From contig JAMWFC010000058.1 of the NCBI GenBank assembly GCA_027475525.1, forward strand, positions 1,139,270 to 1,203,269: a DNA stretch of 64,000 bases, written 5' to 3'. The stretch is from Macrolepiota albuminosa (lineage: Eukaryota; Basidiomycota; Agaricomycetes; Agaricales; Agaricaceae). The translations under genes were made by a program, and so were the position numbers. The notes below the pieces were generated by a model. The model ran no database searches, had not been told where the DNA came from, and worked only from the letters and a program-made list of their open reading frames with translations. Shown here piece by piece: positions 1 through 11,697 of the stretch (positions within the stretch are counted from its first letter, which is position 1; each line of letters starts with the position of its first letter).

Positions 1-36
1 TGCAAAGAACCGCTTCCACATCAGACTCCCCTCCAC

Positions 37-489
37 TTGCAAGAGATGGAGGTCAATGATGAGGGGCACTATGAGCGCCCAGAGGACAGTATGTGCTCAG
101 AGCGCTACTATCAGGTACCACCAGCATGCTCACATGCATCAATTCTGACATATGTGGATGTGGTAATGGGACCGCCATCCATACCATGGGCACATCAGCT
201 TATGGTAGAGCCATATATGGAATCTATGCCACAATCGCAGGACTCAGCAGTGCCAGATACACTCCTCAGCTGTTTGGAAGCAGTGGGACAGCCAGTCCCT
301 GCAACTGTATCCTTTCTGCAGGACAGTTTGGCTGTTGTCGTGATGGAGGGGTTGCTCGATCAGATCAAGCTGATGAAAAGGCAGTGCATATCAGCACTGG
401 AACAGATTGATTGTGTGTCTAAGCGCAAAGTTTTGTCCATTGAGGAACCGACCGCTGAGGTTAAGAGGGCTAGATATCAGCCTATCTGA
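37..489 (+). CDS. unidentified ORF in degraded element sequence
   Basis: A 150-codon open frame of unknown function. The product is acidic at its N-terminus (EMEVNDEGHYERPEDSM) with a later run of acidic/hydrophobic residues and a basic end (KRARYQPI). No gag, protease, polymerase or zinc-binding motif is visible and I do not recognise the family. It lies at the window edge, so a longer gene may begin upstream. It precedes another broken ORF (794-2518) that ends at an LTR, so it is probably part of the same decayed element. It may not be translated. Confidence 0.25.
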   Translation: MQEMEVNDEGHYERPEDSMCSERYYQVPPACSHASILTYVDVVMGPPSIPWAHQLMVEPYMESMPQSQDSAVPDTLLSCLEAVGQPVPATVSFLQDSLAVVVMEGLLDQIKLMKRQCISALEQIDCVSKRKVLSIEEPTAEVKRARYQPI

Positions 490-793
490 CCAGTCAATCC
501 TCCATGGGCTAGGATGCCATCAGCAGCACAACCAGCGCACCTGGAGCAGCCTGCTCAGCCTGTTGCTTCTCATTAGCATTGCAGCTGCAAGCCACCTCTT
601 AGTGCCTCCAAATTGGAGGTTATAGCCTTTCCTGCTGGCATTCCTACATGAGTGGAAGAAGTCCGGATGTTGTTTATGCTGCCGGTGTTTGTACCAGCCC
701 CACCAGAACATTACTCCATGGTCATCTTGACCCCAGACCCCCACACACCAGAATAATATGATGGTCTGGTGATGACCTTGAGAGAAAAAACCA

Positions 794-2518
794 TGCCTGG
801 AAAAGGCAAAGCACCAGTTGTGTCCTTGTCCAATAAGAGTGACTATGGAGAGTCGAGCTCAGAGCAGGAGGAGAACAGAGAGGAGGGGGAATCAGCAGCG
901 GACCGATTCCAATGAGTATCGTGCAATAAGCACATCACAAAAAAGAAGGCAAACTGAGCCAAGGAGTTGCAGGCCCTGAAATATAGGGCCAAGGATGATT
1001 TTTCAGAGAGAATCTCTGATGGCTTGAGGGTGAAAGTGTGAGGGCTGCTCAATATTGAGTGAATGAATTTGTGCTTCAGAGGAGCACTCAGCCATTGCAC
1101 GTACTATTTATATGCCACAAATACAGTGCTGATGGGAGCTGACGCCAATAGAGCGGCATTGTATGAGTATGCCTCTGGCCAGTGTGCCCACATCCCAGGC
1201 ACAATTATGTACAAGCATGCCCCACACAGTTTTTCCCACACTCCATTAGAGCTGGACTGGCTCTATAAATAAATACTACATGAATGTTCATGTCCTGGGT
1301 TGTGACAGAAGTGTCACATATATATTGATCACAGAGCTTCAGATGTTTGCACAGCAAACAGTTGAGGCTCTGCATGATTGAACCATGCAGCTCCTGATGA
1401 AGGAGCCTCAATATCAAGACCTCGTCAACCCAATGCAGGGCCCTGATGACCTCGCTCTTGTGGAGTGACAACACATTCTGGGGCGCTTTCTGTGCACAAA
1501 AGAAGATGGTTCCACAGCACTGTGCATAATGTGTGCTCAAGACTCAGCCATGCTATTTGACTTAGATCAGCTAGTACAGTACATGCTGATCTTTGGTTGT
1601 CCCAGGCTGGAGAACACTTATCAGGGCATTGTGGTGGACCACACCTACTGTATGCACTGGCGAACCCTCTTTAGGTTCGCATTATGTCAAGCTCTCTGCG
1701 CTAATAGCACAGCCAAACCTGTGATTGTTTGGCGCATGACCTTTGTCATAGCCCAGCTGGAACTGTACCATGAGGTGATTGTCTTGTATGACGCCATATT
1801 TCCCAAGCAACTGTTTGAGCCCCAACGTGGGCCAAAGCTCAAGATTTATCAAGCTTATATGCCTGATGAGCAGGCACGGAACTTCTCTGATAACGACATG
1901 TTACGTGTCCTCTTACACAACTGGATTCTGCTGGACTGGGTGGACCATGCCTATACTTACAGCATGGTCTTTCTGGAACAGCAGTTCCACTCCCCAACAA
2001 TGTCTATGGACATCTTTAAGCAGATCGACGATGAGCACATGGAGCGCCTCTCTACTTATGGCACCCCTCTCGCAATCCTGCAATAGGATGGATGGCAGGA
2101 GATGATCAAAAATGACTATTATTGTCTTATATTCAAACACCACAAGGAGAGTAATCTCTCGATCAACCCTGAGGCCAATAGCCTCTATTATCTCATTGGA
2201 ATGGACCCGAACCAGGTCAATCTCCTAAACCAAACATTGGCGCATGGTACGCTCACCACCATGCCTCCTGCAATTAACATCGTGCTTACTGAGCCTATAG
2301 TGATAGATTTGTCTGCAGTCGAGGGGTCAACTACTCCACCAAGGACAGAATTGGCACCTCCTCCTCCTGCGATTAACGTCGCACTGGAAGAGTCAATGGT
2401 GACAGAGATGGGCACAGTTGTGGGGGCCTTATCGGATGGTCATAAACCTACTTATTTTTTGTTAGGTAACTCTGAGTATACACTCAACATTTCCAGGCTG
2501 ACATGCACTCCAGTGTAG
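794..2518 (+). pseudogene. degraded long ORF just upstream of an LTR, function unknown
   Basis: Reading can start at the ATG at 794 (MPGKGKAPVV, then a Ser/Glu-rich stretch) and remains recognisably coding to the stop at 2516-2518. It changes frame around 1260-1290 and is interrupted by TGA codons (for example 1379-1381 and 1466-1468) and a TAG at 2084-2086. The best block, 1529-2086, continues in the same frame through 2102-2518, so these are one gene. The protein is rich in aromatic and hydrophobic residues. I see no DDE, YxDD, protease or zinc-knuckle motif and do not recognise it. It ends about 230 bp before a polypurine tract and LTR start, which is where retrotransposons carry extra ORFs. 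The stops resemble CGA-to-TGA decay seen elsewhere in the window. Confidence 0.4.
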
Positions 2519-2750
2519 TATGTATATATTTGTTTTACTCTTAATTGTATCTTGTTTTTGCTGCTTGCATCATATGCACACTAGTGCACTCAGATATTCT
2601 GAGCTCAAGTGTTATTGAAGACACTACTACCTCACTCATGGTACTAACCTTCTTCAGCGACGCGATATGTGTCTCCAACTGATGCTTGCACTACTTTGCA
2701 TAGTTTGTTTTCACTTCTACCCCTTTCTTAAGACCAAGTGTTCGGTCTCA

Positions 2751-2775
2751 TTGGGGGGTATGTAACAGAGTGTCA
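2751..2775 (+). other. polypurine tract and start of a 3' LTR
   Basis: The G-rich tract TTGGGGGGTA at 2751-2760 is followed at once by TGTAACAGAG, the usual TG start of an LTR. This marks the 3' end of the internal region of a plus-strand LTR retrotransposon whose body would be 1-2750. The far end of the LTR is not clear. Confidence 0.45.
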
Positions 2776-4239
2776 ACAATGCTATATGCCACCAGTAGAG
2801 TATTATGTAAGATAACATTTTGTATTCGCTCTAGTTCTAGTCAATCCAATACTGCAATCTGATTCAGCACTGTGTAATATACACAAGAATTGTTTTAGCT
2901 CATAACCAACAGTTACAAGATGGCAGTATTTTGAAAGGTCATGGCTGTTAGCTTGATGCCTCTATCTGATGCCCTACCCTACCAAGCATCTTCTTGACCC
3001 TTCCACTTCTTGAGCATTGAGTTGTTCAGCACAGCTTTGATCAAGCTGTCCTTGACCTGATCAAAGAGATTTTGTTGGTCTGTGATCAAAGAGTAACTGA
3101 CCTCAGCATTGGCCAAATTATCTGTCAGGTTGGTGTAAATGCAGTGCTGCTCTAAGCCACATAAGACATCTTGCTCCTACTTTTGAATCAAAGCCTGTTC
3201 AATGTCAACAAAGATTTTCTTGATGTTTTCAAAGGCTATAGAGCTGCCTTCAAACAGCATAGTCTGAAAGTGCTGATGGTCCAACCATCACATACAGAGC
3301 AAAGCCATAGTAGACTCTGCAATGGCAGTGGCATGATGCTGGAGTGAGTGAAGAAAATTGAATGTTGAATTGTACTTTTCTATGATTTATGGTGAGAGCA
3401 TGTCCATTGCTTCTTGATAAGTTGTATTTGCATTGAATGTATGATGCATCTCAACTATGAAGACATTGTGCATGCAGGGCAACTTGAACCCAAACCACTA
3501 CCATGGTTACCGGAGAGGCACATGCATAGAGCACCTCTGCCGACATCAACCCAGCACCTAGACTGGCGAGACCGATGGGCCCACAGAGGGCCAGTACTAC
3601 ACAAGTACATCCAAGTTGGCTACCTGAGTACAGAACTCTCCCCCCACCCCCCACCCCCCCCATGAGATGGTAAAGCATGTTATGCATGTTATGGCATAAA
3701 CTGGGGAGAAAAATTCTGGCAAACTCTAAGCCGACTTAGACCGAAATGTACACACAGAAACAACAGGAACAAATACAATGTATTTCACTCATCTGGAAAA
3801 TGAGAAACAGATAATCTAAACGAGGCATATGGTGGAGCGAACCGTGCACAGGAAGCCTAAAGACTACTGCGAATCCACTGGCAGAAATAATCCACAGGAA
3901 AAGACATCCAAACAGGACACCTATAAGGGAGACCCCCCAACACGCAAATGAACACCATGGCCTGCACTAAGAGGACTGAAATAACCCATCACCCATAAAC
4001 CTGTAAACCGGGAAAAAAACAGGAAAAATGAGAAAAGTAACCCCAAACCCTGCCTGAAAAAAAAATAATATCTCCATGTCCTGCCAGAACGTAGCCAACG
4101 CCCTCAGTATTAATCATGCTCACGGAAAGATCATCCAGCCCCCTATCTGAACGCTCATATGCAGAGGCGGTAATTGGGTCACCTATCCAACTCGACGACA
4201 TACCCAACCCCTCCACGGCACTGCTGACAATGCAGGAAC
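2776..4239. other. no gene recognised; LTR and decayed sequence
   Basis: The first several hundred bases are probably the body of the LTR that starts at 2761. The rest gives only short ORFs without motifs. A cytosine-rich tract lies at 3638-3661. No RNA gene is evident. Confidence 0.4.
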
Positions 4240-5373
4240 AAACAAGGGTCGAGAAAGACATCACAATTGTCAAATCAGGCAGAAGACAGTAGTCAACAGA
4301 GAACCAACTGTAACTTATACTCCCTCCATCTTCCAAACAATTCATATTGATACCATGCACATGACACCAGCCTCTAATGGCTGTAAATACATAGTACATG
4401 GCAGATGTGTCTTGTCTTCCTGGATGGAAGGAAGACGGAAGGAGAACCATAAGACCATTGGTCAATGGTTGTTTGAGGATGTGATTTGCCACTGGGGCTG
4501 CATTTCAGAGATCATCACAGACAATGCTGGACAGTTCAAGCAGGTCACTGCCTGGTTGGAAAAGAAGTATGGGATCAGAGGTATTACTATCTCTCCTTAC
4601 AACTCACCAGCTAATGGTAGAATTGAGAGACCTCATTGGGATGTCAGGCAAGCTTTGTTCAAGGCCTGTGAGGATTGCACCAAGTGGTTCTGGTTCTTCT
4701 ACCATATAATGTGGAGTGACCGCATAACCATTAGGCAGAGATTTGGATGTTTACCATACTTCATGGTCACTGGTGCTCATCTTACTCTATCCTTGGATCT
4801 AACAGAGGCCACCTGGCTGGTGGAATTACCAGAAGGACTTCTGACTACTGAGGAGTTGATTGGATATCATGCTAAAGCACTAGCCAAACACCATCAACAT
4901 GTAGAAGAAATGAGAGTGAGAGAGTTGAAAAGGCTAAGCTCCAATGGGCATTGAAGTTTGCAGAAGAGCATAAAAACTCAATCAAAGACTTCAATTTTAA
5001 ACCATTGGACTTGATACTAGTCAAAAACATGACTACAGAAAGTTCATTCAGTGCTAAGATGTTGCCATGTTTTCATAGGCCTATGGTAGTAGTTGCCAAG
5101 ACTCAGGGAGGCAATTACATTGTAGCAGAACTAGACGGGTCAGTTTAGCAAGCATGAGTAGCTGCTTTTTGAGTAGTACCTTATAAGACTCATAAAAAGC
5201 TAACTTTGCCTCAGGGCATAGAGAAGTGGGTGGATATTATACCTGCTAAGCTAAAAGAGCTAAGAGAAAAACTACAAAAACCTACAGAGTTGATCACCAA
5301 GGACATCTCATTTGGCACAGTAAGGCTCCATGAGCCCACTGACGATGAGTTAGGACTACCTAAGGCAGAATAA
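4240..5373 (+). pseudogene. Ty3/Gypsy integrase relic (old element E0)
   Basis: This is the C-terminal part of a Gypsy pol, clearly homologous to the integrase of elements L and R in this window. Visible in order: a CQIRQ segment after the zinc-binding region, the first catalytic Asp in HIDTMHM (about 4347), the second in IITDNAGQF (about 4513), the catalytic Glu in NGRIERPH (about 4624), then the C-terminal domain with a stop or shift near 4951 and further in-frame stops near 5146 and 5170. The tail ends at TAA 5371-5373. The frame shifts and stops make it inactive. It has diverged much more from L and R than they have from each other, so it belongs to an older related family. Orientation and context fit a plus-strand element whose 3' LTR now lies beyond insertion L, at 21757. 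Confidence 0.8.
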
Positions 5374-6086
5374 ATCAGAAAAAGTGAATGACACAATATA
5401 TTTCAAAAAGAAAGATACTAAAAGTCAGATCTATTCTGGGTTCTGTACTATGGGAAAGATGTGGACAGTAGGCATAGCCACTCAGGAAAGGTACTAGTCT
5501 AACTTGGCTAGTGACCACGTAAATATGAAGGACATCCCCTCAAATTAGGTCAATAAAATAACTAAAGTTTACTACAGAACATAGGCACTACAAAGCGCCA
5601 ATGACGAATCAGAAGTGAAGTTATGACAATTAGCCTGGTGACATAAGGTGCCAACATTCTAGTACAAACCTAGTCTATGACCAAATAAAAGAGTTGAACA
5701 TTGACACTCCATGTCAGCACTTAAGTTCAAAACAGGGGAGAGACAAACTTTCAATTGAATATGGGCGTAAGGCACTGGTGTCAGAGTTTGAACCCTGGAG
5801 AATATGTCAATGTTCACATTCAATGCTGAAACGAGGCAAACTGTTGGATAAATAAACATGGAGTACCGGCACATGCGTGTTCGAGCCTCTAGGAGGAGAA
5901 GATATATAAATTCAAAAAGAGAACAAAATATGTTTATTAAGTGATAAATCTTAAAAGGACTTAAAACATCATGTGTTTCAGGTTTTAAAGAATTTATTGG
6001 GTACTACGGATTAGAAGAAAGGGGGGAAACTATATTAAGGCTATGTTAGGCAAAGACAACATTGATGCTTGCAATGGGGAGGGTGC
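5374..6086. other. no gene recognised
   Basis: AT-rich sequence between the integrase relic and a minus-strand gene fragment. No reading frame or repeat could be supported. In elements L and R the equivalent place is the short convergent spacer between pol and the antisense gene. Confidence 0.4.
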
Positions 6087-6309
6087 TTAAACCTCCATGG
6101 AGTCTTTGGGCTCATCCTGAGGAGGGTCTTGAAACTTGACATTGGAGTCATCATTTCCTGACTACCAGATATGTGAGGAACAACAGCAGGATGAGAGTGG
6201 AAGTACTTATGACAAGTGGGACCTGCAGAGCATCAAGCAGGGAACTAGCCTGGTCCATATTGGATGGACCCAGAGCCTTGTCCAAACGACTCAATCGTGC
6301 AGATGTAAG
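6087..6309 (-). pseudogene. 3' fragment of a minus-strand gene, unknown
   Basis: The minus strand reads as a plausible C-terminus (segments such as LDKALGPSNMDQASSLLDALQ and, in another frame, KFQDPPQDEPKDSMEV ending at TAA 6089-6087). It is cut off at its upstream side by an LTR-like repeat starting at 6310, beyond which another minus-strand gene lies (6905-7939). I infer that both are pieces of one antisense gene of element E0. Function is unknown, and frame changes mean it is broken or has an unrecognised intron. Confidence 0.3.
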
Positions 6310-6886
6310 TGTAAGGGCAACCTCTAGAGGCTGTGGCTCAGTCATACAGCTGGCAGAGGGAGATCCAAAGTGTATTAGAGTATGTACTGACAATATCATA
6401 ATAACTACTCATCTGGCAGAGGGAGATCCAAAGAGAACAAGTCTAGGGATTCTCTATGCCAGGTTGGATGCTTCTGGGGCCTCTGAAGCATGGGAAACAA
6501 CTGTACAGTACAACAAAACCTTAAAAACTCAAAAATTGCCTACACAAACAATTGCACAAATAAGAGGCAAACTCTGGCAAACTCTGGCTTATATAAGTGG
6601 TCTGGAAGTGAACTTGAAAATTGCCTACACAAACAATTGTACAAATAAGGGGCAAGCTCTGGCTTATATAAGTGGTCTGGAAGTGATGCTGAGGGGCCCA
6701 CACTTGTCTGAATGGTAGCTAAAGAACCAGAGCACCTCAAGGGCTAAGAATAGTACTAACAAATAATGTTGAAAGAATAGAAATAGTAAAATGAAATAAT
6801 GTCAGAAGAACTAAGAGAATGAATAAAAGAAGAGCAGAAGAAGTAAGGAGTGAAAAAAGGAAGAAATGAGGAGTCCCCTGACAGTA
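6310..6886 (+). repeat. solo-LTR-like repeat, family TGTAAGGG (copy 1)
   Basis: Starts TGTAAGGGCAACCTC and shares its length, with indels, with 37352-37861 (plus) and its first about 155 bp with 30240-30397 (minus). The landmark GAGGGAGATCCAAAG occurs twice about 70 bp apart in each copy. This copy also holds an imperfect 85-bp tandem duplication (6535-6704). In the 30240-30397 copy the repeat follows the chromodomain end of a chromovirus relic, which identifies it as that family's LTR. The 3' boundary of this copy is approximate. Confidence 0.6.
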
Positions 6887-6904
6887 AGTTTAAAAGTCTG
6901 CAAA

Positions 6905-7939
6905 CTAATGTTGAGGGCATAGAGTTGTGTCCATGGTGTCACAATGTTTTTGGACGGAAGAGTGAGGGACACTGTCTCCATCCTCAGCTAGTTGGGCCTT
7001 GTCAAGTACAAGATCAATCTGGCTAAGGAGGGCCAGGACGGCATTGGAACCAGGCTTGAAAGAAGCTGAGGCAAAGATGTTGGAAACCAGGCATAACAAG
7101 AACAAAAGAGAATGCACCCAATGAGGGTTGAACTTTGAGCTTCTTGGCCTTGGGTTTGCCCTTGGGTTCAGCCTGAGGGGGGGCAAGAGTCAATGTCAGT
7201 GTATCTAGACAACATGCAACTAGGTTGAGCTTGCATGCTGGACTTACGTTAGCATGATGCTTGACAGGACGAGGAGTAGACATACTGAGCATCTTGACAT
7301 CCTTGTCTTGAGCTTGGTGGCGAGCCTATGAAAAAGAGAAAGTCAGGAGAATAAAGCCAGGAGATCCAAACATATCTCCTTGAGATCTTTGCAGGCCTGT
7401 TCACAATGTAATTTGCCAAGAATGATGATAGCATTGGCAAACAAAAAGAACACCTTGACATTACCAGACTCTTCACTGGCGCTGCAATCCAGCAATGGTA
7501 GAATACCAGAAAATGCCTCACAGAGGACTTTCTGGTTGGAAAGCTGAGGATAAAAGGATTTGTCAGAAAACTGCTGAGAAAGGGGAATAAGAGAAGGAAT
7601 GGAGAAAAAGAGACAGAGATACATCCAGCCAATACTGCCCAGGAAGCAAGCCCTGTCAGCAAGAGTGCTGGGAAAAGCCTTAATGGTGGAACAGAGACCT
7701 GCAGCGGCCTCAGCAAACAAAGAAAGCTTCCAAATAGAAGTAATAACTTTGTTTGCATCCTGTTTTACAGTGCGCTGAAGCATGCCATAGAAATTGGGAG
7801 GGCCTGGTGTGGTACATGCTAGGGTAGCAATGGGCTTGGGAGGTGAGTAATGACAACTTGAGGATAAGCTTTTGCAGTAGTCATTTTGTGAGGAGCAGTG
7901 GGGGTGTTGGGAGCCATACTGTAAATCAAGCAGACCCAT
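6905..7939 (-). CDS. hypothetical protein, probable antisense gene of element E0
   Basis: The longest open block is 7343-7939 (198 codons), rich in Ser, Leu, Cys and aromatic residues, with segments such as IWKLSLFAEAAAGL and VFFLFANAIIILGKLHCEQA that look like packed helices. The frame can be continued past a short putative intron ending in TTTTTCATAG near 7327, through a Lys-rich piece (EPKGKPKAKKLK), to about 6905. A second intron with donor GTAAGT (about 7244) and acceptor CCCTCAG fits. I do not recognise the family and exon borders are tentative. The gene is opposite in strand to the E0 integrase and lies between it and the E0 3' LTR, the same layout as the zinc-cluster gene of L and R, although no zinc cluster was found here. 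Its 3' end is cut by the repeat at 6310. Confidence 0.4.
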
Positions 7940-8092
7940 TGGTCTTTAAAAAGACAGACACAGGTATAATCAAGCAGTAAAATCAAGGAGGAGAAGCAAA
8001 AAGTTTATTTTTTGGTCTACTACATAGGCAAAAAAAAAATTTACTTGGAGTGAAAATCAATGATCAAGAAAGCTGGACTCACTGATGACGCC

Positions 8093-9016
8093 CAGAGTTT
8101 GGTCAGTAACAAATATAACAATAGTGTTACCGTACCAAAAGCTTGCGTTGGGCGTGCTAAAAGTGATGTGAGGAGTCCTGGGCAGGTTCCAGAGAATGCA
8201 CCTGCAAAAATGGGGAAAAGTCGGTAAGGGAGTCGGCAAGTGTAAAGCGCTAAGGTAAAGCGCCTATGAAAGAAGCGGTAAGTGACACGGCAATGTGAGC
8301 GGCAAGAGCACGGTAAGCTTAGCGAAGTCTAAGCGTCAATAATGCCTGCTGTAGTTGCAAGGCGCGAGTGTGTCGAGTGTTGGCGAGTGTCTGCAACTGC
8401 CGATGAGTTCGACGTTGCCGACCGTAAATGAGATCTTAAGCATAAGGGAGACTGAAGAAAGGGGAGTAGGAAACTCTGGTCTATTGTTCCTTCGGTATGT
8501 ACAAGTCGGTAAGTACTTTATATACTACAAGGAGTTCACTGTCGCCAGTGACCAACCATTGCCAAAGTGCGGTAAACTGGAAAATTTCATAGGGGTAGCT
8601 CCAACGGTTTCAGATCCCTACCGTCCATTCAAGACCCTTAGCGACGCTAGGCGGCAGATCGCGATGCTAAACCATCAATCCATCACCCTTCTGTCTGTCC
8701 AAAATGCTTAGCGATATCAGGCGCCAGATCGAGGCGCTAAGCGGTGTCAGACGCCAAGGTCAAACGCCAAGCTGTCTGTCAGTTTTTGATAGATCATCAG
8801 GCTTCTCCCTAAGCGCTGTCGTCAGTGACTGATGCCATCTGTCAGTTGTCATTCTGTCTGCCGTCGGCGCTATTACTGATCGGATCTGCTTCTTGCCGTG
8901 CGCGGCCGTCAAATATTGCCAAAATTGGTTAATTAGCGTGCGCTAAGGTATTCTGAGCCTGTGCCATGTTGCTGTAGCCTGCCGTTGATGCGCTGATCCT
9001 GTATGGGGTCCTATCA
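8093..9016 (-). repeat. 3' LTR of element L
   Basis: 924 bp, ends TGATAGGACC...CGTCATCA when read on the minus strand. Near identical to 20780-21702 and clearly related to 50864-51789, 61250-62175, 11698-12716 and 62306-63259. It contains a TATA-type box (ATATAAAG on the minus strand near 8515-8525) as do the other copies. Confidence 0.93.
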
Positions 9017-9052
9017 TCTCCCCCCAACTGAAAAATTGACTGTCCTCAGTCA
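9017..9052 (-). promoter_or_regulatory. polypurine tract of L with upstream hairpin
   Basis: On the minus strand the order is GACTGAGGACAGTC (a GACTG/CAGTC hairpin), a T-rich spacer, then TTGGGGGGAGA directly before the LTR. The same arrangement precedes the 3' LTR of R (61215-61249) and, in altered form, that of E0 (21721-21756). The G/A tract is the expected primer for plus-strand DNA synthesis. The hairpin's role is unknown. Confidence 0.75.
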
Positions 9053-9128
9053 CCAAATAAGGCTATTGTTACCGCTTTTGTGACGGGTGGTCTGTGCATT
9101 CTTGATATTTTGTTTATAGTCCTGGCGT

Positions 9129-10198
9129 TGATGACGCCAACTGTGGTTGGGTGCGCTGGACGTATACGCAGTACAACGCCGTCTCCAGCGCTTGGCGTAC
9201 ATAGTTGTGAGGAGTCCTGACAGGGTCCCGGTGTGCTCGAGTGGAGGTAGTAAAACGATGCGCTAGATTGTAGCGCTTCAGGGGCTACCTGGCAGACGGT
9301 TAGCGTCGTGGTTTAGGCAAAGATATTGGAGAAAAGATGAGTAGCGCAGCGTATTGTGCCCGTAAGTGGCACCGTAAACGATGAAGACGAGATAGACAGA
9401 GCTAGCACCCGACTTAGTGACGAAGTCGGAGGAGGCTAGCGCGAGTTGAATGCTAAGTGTAACTGTGAGTTCGAGGGGTTACGATTCGTTATTATATACA
9501 TGAAAAGTAGCTATTTTATATACAGTGCGCTACCGTGTTTGCCAAGATACAAGTCCATCTGCGGCGCTACCTCCTAGCGCCTCTCCTCGTGGTTTACTCT
9601 AATGGCGACCTGTCAACGGCGACCTTGTGCACATGGCTGACGGCGACCAACGGCGTTATGACCCACGGCGACCTGCGGTGACTCTATATTGACTTAGAGT
9701 TGTACGAGTCTGCTCACTTTTCTATAACTCCGATTGGCCAGGCCGTTCCAGGGTATGGTCGGAAAATCCTCGACAGACGCCATGAGCGCTAATGTCAGCG
9801 CTACTCATTGTATTAGTTCCTGTCAGGTCCAGATGTCGGATTTAAGTATATCCAGTGCCGCCGTCATTGATCCCTTTAGACTTCTGATTGAAGTGCCTCG
9901 TCCAATGGCAGCGCCTGCTGCTGGCTCCTTCTGGAAGTGATCGGGGTTTAGTTATAGTCCTCTCCCGCCGTTGTGTTAGCGCTATACGTTATGAGCCTCC
10001 TTCGTCCTTGGGCTAGGTGAAAGGAGTGCGCTGTAGGCCTGGTAGCTAGGGGTTAGGATAAGTTTCCACATCCTGTAGTAATTTGCCAGAGCTAGAGCTG
10101 CTCTATATTCCCAACTGGTTGCTAGAGTCCTGAATACGTCAAGTGTCGGTTGGCCTATAATGTCCCTTGATGTGCTCAGTCTGAGTAGAAGCCTATCA
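9129..10198 (-). mobile_element. solo LTR, divergent L-like subfamily, nested in L
   Basis: 1070 bp starting TGATGACGCC and ending CCTATCA on the plus strand, so it is in minus orientation. It is flanked by GCGT at 9125-9128 and 10199-10202, a 4-bp target duplication. The equivalent stretch of R lacks it: R has about 170 bp between the antisense-gene start and the LTR, while L has 1243 bp. It shares short blocks (for example TGTGAGGAGTCCTG) with the L LTR but is otherwise well diverged. It sits in the presumed promoter region of the antisense gene. Confidence 0.88.
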
Positions 10199-11697
10199 GC
10201 GTGTGAGTTTGGACTTCGTTTCTTCTCCCCATCTTTACCTGGCGCTCAAAAAATAAAATATGTCCTTCCGTATTCCAACTCCGCCCCCAGTGCCGTCTCG
10301 CGAGGCTCAAGACGCTGCCTCTGCCTACATTATTAAGGCCAACAATTTTATCAAGCGCATCGAGGGTGTGGGCACAGAGGCGCCTTCAAACTTGGTGATT
10401 GCCGTAATGAAGTTATTAGAGCGCTGGTACGAGGTTCGTGTCCTTGGCATAGGCTGGGACAGGGAGATCAAGGTGTGGGAGTGGTGCCGAGCCCGCTATG
10501 TCGACAATCGTGGCGCCAAGTGGTTAGCGCCTTTCTCCAGATTCGTAAGTCTCTATCAGTACTTGCCACCCTGTTACTGATTGGGTCTCTAGGCACCTCC
10601 TCCTGTCCCCACCATTGAGGACGAATTGGAGGACATCCTTTCTGGCGCCTTGCCAATGACGGTAAGCGCTTCTATGCCTGAGTAAGTATCTCTGATTTTT
10701 GATTTCTAACTTAGCTGTGGTCTGATCTGTCTCCCCATAGCAAACAAGAGGTGTTAGCGCCTCTTGCCAATTTGCAGGTGGATGCTGAGATGGTGGCCAT
10801 TCGCGAGAGCGTGCTAGAAGAGGCCTCCCGAGATGCCAAGGAGAGGACCAAGGCCTTGGAGGAGCGAGAGGTCGTTGGCGAGACCTTGGTCGCCAGTGAG
10901 AAGTCGCCAATTGCAAGGAGGCAGGTGTCTGGTGGGAAGGATTCCCGCACCGGTAGTGCCCAAAGCCCAGCACTGCCGGCAAGCAAATCGGGCTCTCCGG
11001 TCAAGCCTGGCAAGACTTTGAAAAAGAAGGTAAGTTTGTGCGTTGTTACCACTGGCGCCTATCGTTTATCCCATTCTAAGTCTCGCAAGGCTGCCGCCCC
11101 TTGTTACACGGTAAGTTTGTTACGCCAAGGTACTTCCCCTGCTAACTGACCAGTTGGCAGGCGCCAACGCAAACCTCCTTTAGCGACGCAGAGCTGAAGG
11201 GTTTGTTGGTGGCGTGACGAGATGAGGCGGTTTTGGATGAAGGATTGGAGGCGGGGGTGGTCTTGCCGGAGATGAAGGACAAGAAGACAGCAAGCCCAGC
11301 GGTAAGATGAGAGTTCAAGGACTCTCAAGGAGCGGTAAGTACTTTGGCTTTCCTTACCGCTCTTGCTAACATTCTTGTAGTGCGACAAGTGCTGGGCCGA
11401 CAACGACCCAGAGGGGTGTTGGTACCCCACTGGTGGCCAGCCCTGCTACCGGTGTGGTACTCTGAAGAGGGCTTGCACTCTGGATGGTGCCAAGAGTTGA
11501 GAATGCGGTGGCGCCCCAGACATGATAGTGGAGCGCACCTTCAAGCGCGCCATCCTCGTTAAGAGGGCTTGAGAGTTCGTTGAAGGAGAGAGGAAGAAGA
11601 AGGCCGCTGGAGACGCGGCAACTATCAGCAAGAGTTCCCTGGTGCTGCCGACGCATCAAGGGGACAAAAACAAAACCGTCGGCAACCGTGGCGCCGG

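Noticed and set aside
3989..4492. 167-codon minus-strand ORF
   Set aside because: Its start overlaps the integrase relic on the other strand, which has recognisable motifs; the remainder has no supporting feature.
6535..6704. Tandem duplication thought to be another 77-bp case
   Set aside because: The offset is 85 bp and the copies differ, with an internal 10-bp slip. It is an old natural duplication.
8355..8711. 118-codon ORF in the L 3' LTR, repeated at 21052-21426
   Set aside because: It lies antisense to the LTR, covers its promoter region, and recurs only because the LTR is repeated. No motif, and the frame is not kept in the R and E3 LTRs.
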